Shown here: piece by piece, positions 59,630-64,000 of the stretch
Layout: each line of letters starts with the position of its first letter
How positions within the stretch are numbered: position 1 is the stretch's first letter
Assembly (NCBI GenBank): GCA_029263125.1
Contig: JAJCYD010000004.1
Span: 1-64,000, forward strand
Direction: 5' to 3'
Source: Solirubrobacteraceae bacterium
GTDB taxonomy: Bacteria > Actinomycetota > Thermoleophilia > Solirubrobacterales > Solirubrobacteraceae
Length of the DNA stretch: 64,000 nt
Position numbers and translations under genes: made by a program
Notes under the pieces: model-generated
The model's input: only the letters and a program-made list of their open reading frames with translations
Databases searched by the model: none
Told to the model about the DNA's origin: nothing

Positions 59630-59635
59630 ACGCTA
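59630..59635 (-). promoter_or_regulatory. Candidate leaderless -10 (TAGCGT) for the rhomboid gene
   Basis: Minus-strand TAGCGT 7 nt before the GTG at 59622; no Shine-Dalgarno sequence. Confidence 0.5.
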
Positions 59636-59685
59636 GCAGTCGCCGAACGACGACTGAACGCCGCGGCTCGACGATGCGCTCAGGC

Positions 59686-60402
59686 TCAGGTCGTGACCGT
59701 GACGATCGGCGTGCGGGTCGGCAGCTCGCTGCCGTTGGGCAGCAACTCGTCTGTCACGAGCACCCGCTGGCCGGGGCTCACGCTGCCGACGTCGACCGAG
59801 GCCGTGCCGTCGCGCACGGAGAACAGTCCGGCCGGCTTTGGGCCCTGGCGATCGTTAGGATCGTCGAGCCACGCCTCGTAGATGCGGCCCTCCGGCGGAG
59901 CCTTCATGCCTTCCAGCACAAGCCGCGCGTTCCCGTCGCAGACCTCGAGCTCCGCGGCTGCCAGCGGCGACGCTCCCACGACGGTGGCCGACCGCGTCGA
60001 GCAGGACGCGGCCGAATCGCTCTGAAGCAGCGCGCCGGTTCCGAGCCCGACCGCGAGCAGTGACGCGGCCAGCGCCCCGGTCGTCAGCGGACGCAGGCGA
60101 GCGAAGCCGAAGCGCCGGGACGACTTGGGCGTCGGCCGGTCGGCTGCGGCGCCCGAGGCGCGCAGCAGCTCGGACTCGGCTTCGACGATGGCCATGACGC
60201 GACTGCGGATGTCAGGCGGGGCGGTGAGCTGCGGGACGCCCGACAGCAGCGCGTGCGAAACGCAGCCGAGCTCCTGCACCTTCGCGGAGCAGTCGCCGCA
60301 CTCGGCCAGGTGGTAGCCGTAGGCCTCCCACTCGCCCTCGGGCATCGCACTCAGCACGTATCCGCCGGCGTTCTCGATCTGCGGGCATTCGTATCCGCTC
60401 AT
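59686..60402 (-). CDS. RskA-type anti-sigma factor
   Basis: 238 residues. An N-terminal zinc anti-sigma motif YHLAECGDCSAKV (His-x3-Cys-x2-Cys), one membrane helix (LTTGALAASLLAVGLGTGALL), and an extracellular RskA domain (EGRIYEAWLDDPNDRQGPKPAGLF ... VSPGQRVLVTDELLPNGS). The start overlaps the upstream sigma stop (ATGA). It holds that sigma inactive until an envelope signal releases it. Confidence 0.93.
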   Translation of the reverse strand: MSGYECPQIENAGGYVLSAMPEGEWEAYGYHLAECGDCSAKVQELGCVSHALLSGVPQLTAPPDIRSRVMAIVEAESELLRASGAAADRPTPKSSRRFGFARLRPLTTGALAASLLAVGLGTGALLQSDSAASCSTRSATVVGASPLAAAELEVCDGNARLVLEGMKAPPEGRIYEAWLDDPNDRQGPKPAGLFSVRDGTASVDVGSVSPGQRVLVTDELLPNGSELPTRTPIVTVTT

Positions 60403-61007
60403 GGCATGACCTCGCGCAACCCACCGAGCTGGGCGCGCATCTTCTCCAGGCCGAGGCGCATGCGTCCCTTGACGGTGCCGATCGGCGTGTCCAGCATCGT
60501 GGCGATCTCCGTCTGCGTGAAGCCGCCGAAGTAGGCGAGCTCGATGACGCGGCATTGCTCGACGGGCAGGGTCTTCAGCGCCGTGCGGATCTCCTGCGCC
60601 TCGTCGAGGCGTGCGACCTCGACGTCGGTCCGGTCGCGGGCCTCGAAGCGCTCCTCGATGCCCTCGTCGCTGGCGCGGCGGCGGTCGTGGACGACGGAGC
60701 GGCGCAGCGAGTCGATCGCGCGGTTGTGGACGATGCCCAGCACCCAGGTGCGCACCGAGCCGCGAGCGCGGTCATAGCGGGCGCCGCTGCGCCAGAGGGA
60801 CAGGAAGGCCTCCTGCACGACGTCCTCGGCGGCTGAGCGTGCTCCGCACATGCGATAGGCGAGCGAGAAGGCGGCGCCGGAGTGGCGCTCGTAGACGACT
60901 TCGAAGGCCGGTGCTTCACCGCGACGGACCAGCTGCATGAGATCCTCGTCTGCGAGATCACGAAGCTCGGTCGGTCCGGCTTGGGCGTGTTTGCGCAGGA
61001 GAGCCAT
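60399..61007 (-). CDS. ECF RNA polymerase sigma factor, SigK-like
   Basis: 202 residues from the ATG at 61007; TAAGTT lies 8 nt before it. Region 2 FEVVYERHSGAAFSLAYRMCGARSAAEDVVQEAFLSLW and TWVLGIVHNRAIDSLRR, region 4 LPVEQCRVIELAYFGGFTQTEIATMLDTPIGTVKGRMRLGLEKMR. Paired with an RskA-like anti-sigma, as in SigK/RskA. A longer frame upstream overlaps the next gene antisense-free spacer and is not used. Confidence 0.93.
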   Translation of the reverse strand: MALLRKHAQAGPTELRDLADEDLMQLVRRGEAPAFEVVYERHSGAAFSLAYRMCGARSAAEDVVQEAFLSLWRSGARYDRARGSVRTWVLGIVHNRAIDSLRRSVVHDRRRASDEGIEERFEARDRTDVEVARLDEAQEIRTALKTLPVEQCRVIELAYFGGFTQTEIATMLDTPIGTVKGRMRLGLEKMRAQLGGLREVMP

Positions 61008-61056
61008 GTATCGGGAACTTACGACGGCTCGATGCGATCGGATCAGCCCTGAGGGC

Positions 61057-61410
61057 TCAGACGCGCCGGGCGATGTTGCGAGCCTCGCCGGCGGCGGCGC
61101 GGACCGTGCGTCCAAGCAGATCCAGCGGGTTGCGCGAGGCCTCCGCGCGCTTCTTGCGCTCGGCGCGCACGCGCAGCACGACGAGCGCCGTTCCGGCGCT
61201 GACGCCGACGGCGCCGGCGACGAGCGGCCGGACCCAGTTGCGCGGGTCGCTCATGGCTCCGATCTCCCAGGCTTCGAGCTCGTCGACCGCGGCATCGGTG
61301 AGCTCGACGAGCGTCGACTCGACACGCGTCTTCAACGATTCGGGTGGGTCGACGGGGTGCAGCGCGAGGCGCAGCATCGACTCGAAGTCGGCGTGTGCGG
61401 GCTGGCTCAC
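61057..61410 (-). CDS. Small single-pass membrane protein, candidate sigma partner
   Basis: 117 residues: a soluble helical N-terminus (FESMLRLALHPVDPPESLKTRVESTLVELTDAAVDELEAW), one membrane helix (VRPLVAGAVGVSAGTALVVLRV) and a basic C-terminus. No His-x3-Cys-x2-Cys motif. The start overlaps the ECF sigma stop by 4 bp, the position normally held by an anti-sigma factor, so it may be a zinc-free anti-sigma or co-regulator (inference). Confidence 0.7.
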   Translation of the reverse strand: MSQPAHADFESMLRLALHPVDPPESLKTRVESTLVELTDAAVDELEAWEIGAMSDPRNWVRPLVAGAVGVSAGTALVVLRVRAERKKRAEASRNPLDLLGRTVRAAAGEARNIARRV

Positions 61411-61931
61411 GAGCTCGTCACGATCCCCTCGAGCTGCTTGATCGCGCGGTGCAGGAGCACCTTGGTCGCGCCGTCGGTCTTGCCCATGGCGCGTGCGATC
61501 TCGCGGTTGTCCATGCCCAGCGCGAAGCGCATGATGAGCGCCTCACGACGCTCCTCGGGCAGGGTCTTGATCGCGTCGATGATGCGCGCCAGCTCGTCGC
61601 GGCCCTCGACGAGGTCCTCCGTCGTGTGCATCGTGCGCAGGTCGGTCGTGTCGTCGATCGGCGTCTGCGGTCGCCGCGACCGGTCGCGATAGAGGTTCGC
61701 GGCGAGGTTGTGAGCGATGCGGATCAGCCACGGCCGCAGCGGGCGTCCATCCGATTCGGCCTGCGCGCGCTCGAAGTGGCGGTAGGCCTGCAGGAAGGTC
61801 TGCTCGGTCAGATCCTCGGCGTCGTGGTGGTTGCCGACCCGATAGTAGGAGTACGAGTAGACGTCGCGCAGATGCGCCCGGTACAGGTCGGAGAAGTCTG
61901 CATCCAGCCTCGACTTGTCCGCTGGATCCAC
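61407..61931 (-). CDS. ECF RNA polymerase sigma factor
   Basis: 174 residues from the GTG at 61931. Region 2 FSDLYRAHLRDVYSYSYYRVGNHHDAEDLTEQTFLQAYRHFERA, region 4 LPEERREALIMRFALGMDNREIARAMGKTDGATKVLLHRAIKQL. TAGGCT (61939-61944) lies 7 nt before the start and contains the TAG stop of the upstream gene. Regulated partner is probably the overlapping membrane protein. Confidence 0.92.
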   Translation of the reverse strand: MDPADKSRLDADFSDLYRAHLRDVYSYSYYRVGNHHDAEDLTEQTFLQAYRHFERAQAESDGRPLRPWLIRIAHNLAANLYRDRSRRPQTPIDDTTDLRTMHTTEDLVEGRDELARIIDAIKTLPEERREALIMRFALGMDNREIARAMGKTDGATKVLLHRAIKQLEGIVTSS

Positions 61932-61938
61932 GCATCGG

Positions 61939-61944
61939 AGCCTA
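61939..61944 (-). promoter_or_regulatory. Candidate leaderless -10 (TAGGCT) built on the PlsC-GpsA stop codon
   Basis: Its first three bases (minus strand) are the TAG stop of the fusion gene; it lies 7 nt before the sigma GTG at 61931. Confidence 0.45.
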
Positions 61945-63750
61945 CTCCGGCAAGACGTCTTGCTCGGGCTCGCCGTGCTCGCCGGCGACGGCTGCCAGCG
62001 GTGCGATCGCCGGCCGCGCGGAGCCGTTGCGGCGCCGCGTGGCGCTGCTGTCGGCCGGCTTGATCACGGCGGGCGCGGCTGGCGCGGCGCCGTTCACCGA
62101 AGCGGGGGGCCGCAGCCGGCCCGGAGGCGAGGTGACGTGCGCGGTGAAGGTCTGCGGGTCGATGCGCCCATCGACGAGCGCGACGAGACGGTCGAGCGTC
62201 GCCGACGGCAGGCCCTCGCGGCGCAGCGTCTGCGCGAGCAGCGCGACACCATCGAGCGCTTCGCTGGACTGCCCGAGCTCGTCGCCGATGTGCGATGCGA
62301 TCATCCCTGTTCCCAACAGCTCACCTGCCCGGCGGTTGCGGCTGCCCTCGGCGATCACCGTCGCGACGAGGTCACCGGCCCCCGCGAGTCCCGCGAAGGT
62401 CTGCGGGTCCGCTCCGCGCGCGCGTGCCAGCGCGTCGATCTCGGCGACGACCTTGCCGGCGGCGGCGCCCGCGGCGTTCGGAGAGCTGACGCCCGCGACG
62501 GCCGCGGCCAGCGCCGCGGCGTTCTTGGCGGTGCCGGCGAGCTCGACGCCGACGACGTCGCGCGTGCTGGAGGCGTCGAAGCCGGCGCGCCGCAGCAGGC
62601 GCTGCAGCTGCGTGGCGAACACGCCGTCAACGGATCCGACGACCAGCGACGCGCCGTGCTCCAGCGCGTCGGCCGCGTGACCGGGACCGCCGATGCAGGC
62701 GACCGCGCGCGCACTGACGCGCTCGGAGACATACGCGCTGGGAAGCGTGCCAAGCGGCGCCACGAGGCCCTTGGACATCACGAGCACGCTGGAGCGCTCT
62801 GCAATGGCCGCTCCCTGCGCCTCGACGGCAGCTGCCAGTGCATTCGCCGGAACGGCGAAGCAGACGATGTCGGCGCGGCTGAGCACGAGCTCGGCCGCGG
62901 TCGTCACGCGCACGTCATCGGGCAGGCAAACGTCGGGGAGGTAGTGCTCGTTGACGCGCTCCTCGCGCAGGCGCCGGGCCTGCTCGGCCGTACGGCAGCC
63001 GAGTTCGACTTCGACGCCCGCTCGGGCGAGCGCGACCGCCAGACCGGTTCCCCAGGCGCCGGCGCCGACGATGGCCGCGCGGCGCAGCGGCGCGGTGCCG
63101 CCCAGCCACTCCCACTGCAGCTCGACGTTCGGCCAGACGCGTTCCATGACCGCGCGGGCGAGCTGCGGCGAGGGCTCGTCGATACGCGAGAAGCGCAGCG
63201 GCGCGCCGCAGCGCATGCTGACCTTGTGCGGGCGGATGCGCCAGCCGCGGCGCACGGCTTCGCTGCCGATGATCGCGACGGGGACGATCGGGGCGCCCGT
63301 CTCCAGCGCGAGGCGTCCGACGCCGCGCTTGGGCGTGCCCAGGCCGCCCGGTCGCGTGCGCGTGCCCTCGGGAAAGATCACGACGCAGTCGCCGCGCTCG
63401 AGAATCCGCCGGGCGGTGTCCATCGCGTCGCGGTCACCGTTGCCGCGGTCGACGGGAAACGCTCCGAGGGAGCTCAGCCACCACGCGATCACCGGGTTGC
63501 TGAACAGCTCGCGCTTGGCGATGAAGTACACGGGGCGCTTGACGAGCGTGCCGATCACGAACGGATCGAGGAACGAGCGGTGGTTGGACGCGATGATCAC
63601 GCCGCCCGTGCTCGGGATGTGCTCGCGGCCGATGCGGCGCATGCGGAAGTACAGGAGGAAGAACGGCTCCAGGACCGCGCGCGAGAGCCAGTACACCAGC
63701 GGGTTGACACCGCGCCCGCGAGCGCGCGCCAAGAACTGATTGCGATCCAT
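61942..63750 (-). CDS. Fusion: 1-acyl-glycerol-3-phosphate acyltransferase (PlsC) + glycerol-3-phosphate dehydrogenase (GpsA)
   Basis: 602 residues. Residues ~1-220 are PlsC-like: NHRSFLDPF (HX4D motif), FPEGTRTRPGG and GAPIVPVAIIGSEAV. Residues ~225-560 are GpsA-like: AAIVGAGAWGTGLAVALARAG (NAD), VSKGL-equivalent MSKGLVAPLG, ELAGTAKNAAALAAAVAGV with the catalytic Lys, and GDLVATVIAEGSRNRR. A ~40-residue Pro/Ala tail ends the protein. It joins making G3P with acylating its derivative in one polypeptide. No linker frameshift is seen. Confidence 0.93.
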   Translation of the reverse strand: MDRNQFLARARGRGVNPLVYWLSRAVLEPFFLLYFRMRRIGREHIPSTGGVIIASNHRSFLDPFVIGTLVKRPVYFIAKRELFSNPVIAWWLSSLGAFPVDRGNGDRDAMDTARRILERGDCVVIFPEGTRTRPGGLGTPKRGVGRLALETGAPIVPVAIIGSEAVRRGWRIRPHKVSMRCGAPLRFSRIDEPSPQLARAVMERVWPNVELQWEWLGGTAPLRRAAIVGAGAWGTGLAVALARAGVEVELGCRTAEQARRLREERVNEHYLPDVCLPDDVRVTTAAELVLSRADIVCFAVPANALAAAVEAQGAAIAERSSVLVMSKGLVAPLGTLPSAYVSERVSARAVACIGGPGHAADALEHGASLVVGSVDGVFATQLQRLLRRAGFDASSTRDVVGVELAGTAKNAAALAAAVAGVSSPNAAGAAAGKVVAEIDALARARGADPQTFAGLAGAGDLVATVIAEGSRNRRAGELLGTGMIASHIGDELGQSSEALDGVALLAQTLRREGLPSATLDRLVALVDGRIDPQTFTAHVTSPPGRLRPPASVNGAAPAAPAVIKPADSSATRRRNGSARPAIAPLAAVAGEHGEPEQDVLPE

Positions 63751-63797
63751 GCCATCGGATACCCGGCCTGGTGACGACCGTTACAGTCCGGTGCCTG

Positions 63798-64000
63798 ATG
63801 GTCATCGATCGCGACAAGACGATTCGCGGAGCCGTCGCGGGTGCCGTCGCCGCGGGCGTGTGGGCGGCGCAGCAGCCGCTGGACAAGCCGCTGTTCGGCG
63901 TGGACTACGACGACTGCGAGCTGCTGGGCAAGCTCGTCACGCGCGGGCGCGCGTGGCCGGCGGTCGGCCTGGCGCTGCATCTCGGTAACGGCGCGCTGCT
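63798..64000 (+). CDS. Hypothetical protein, partial (runs off right edge)
   Basis: 67 codons visible from the ATG at 63798: a short basic start (MVIDRDKTIRG), an Ala/Val/Gly helix (AVAGAVAAGVWAAQQ), then PLDKPLFGVDYDDCELLGKLVTRG and another hydrophobic stretch (WPAVGLALHLGNGALL). It looks like a small multi-pass membrane protein. TACAGT lies 10 nt upstream. It is divergent from the PlsC-GpsA gene. No family recognised. Confidence 0.6.
   Translation, partial: MVIDRDKTIRGAVAGAVAAGVWAAQQPLDKPLFGVDYDDCELLGKLVTRGRAWPAVGLALHLGNGAL

Noticed and set aside
61915-63774. 619-codon plus-strand open frame
   Set aside because: Antisense shadow of the PlsC-GpsA fusion, which has complete catalytic motifs.

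Overview
The window is high-GC DNA (strong G/C at third codon positions, many GTG and TTG starts) with the gene content of a soil actinobacterium of the class Thermoleophilia (Solirubrobacter/Conexibacter-like). This placement rests on recognition of protein features: actinobacterial-type RpoB and N-terminal RpoC, SigK/RskA, an ECF42 sigma with a YCII-domain partner, and a split PspA/HtpX locus. No alignment was run. The first ~2.3 kb is an exception: the C-terminal half of rpoC there reads as an alphaproteobacterial RpoC, joined in frame to an actinobacterial N-terminal half. This is either a chimeric assembly or a very unusual recombination.

Layout. 1-13.7 kb (mostly minus strand) is the transcription/translation core: rpmG, secE, nusG, rplK, rplA, rplJ, rplL, then a strong terminator, an ABC-2 exporter pair and a plus-strand VOC protein, then rpoB and rpoC. 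13.8-17.2 kb is a transglutaminase / alpha-E / circularly permuted ATP-grasp operon. 17.4-22.8 kb holds small membrane and hypothetical genes, the YCII-ECF42 sigma pair, a flavodoxin-like reductase and a SEC-C protein. 22.8-25.3 kb is reverse transsulfuration (CBS plus cystathionine gamma-lyase/synthase). 25.5-27.7 kb is a FAD reductase / TetR / methyltransferase-like cassette with two palindromic operators, possibly acquired. 27.8-33.7 kb has a NodU-type carbamoyltransferase, membrane proteins, a zinc-ribbon SDR and a YccF protein. 33.7-36.2 kb is lysA-hom. 36.2-38.7 kb is a metal (Zn/Mn-type) ABC transporter behind a Zur/Fur-like box. 38.7-41.3 kb is lgt, a DUF1684 protein and an M23 peptidase. 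41.5-44.8 kb is an envelope-stress locus, htpX-pspAB converging on pspA-pspAA across 743 bp of hairpin repeats. 44.9-64 kb carries lipoproteins, xseAB, an enolase-superfamily enzyme, thiolase and 3-hydroxyacyl-CoA dehydrogenase, a CorC-type protein, PCD, a BtuF-like protein, a GT4 glycosyltransferase, GST, rhomboid, SigK/RskA, a second ECF sigma with a small membrane partner, and a PlsC-GpsA fusion.

A theme runs through the accessory genes. At least fifteen start codons (often GTG) lie 6-10 nt, usually 7-8 nt, downstream of a TANNNT or near-TANNNT hexamer and lack a Shine-Dalgarno sequence, which suggests widespread leaderless transcription. Several of these hexamers use the stop codon of the preceding gene, and one is a palindrome serving two divergent genes. 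The ribosomal and RNA polymerase genes instead have clear Shine-Dalgarno sites. No tRNA, rRNA, CRISPR array, insertion sequence or prophage was recognised.
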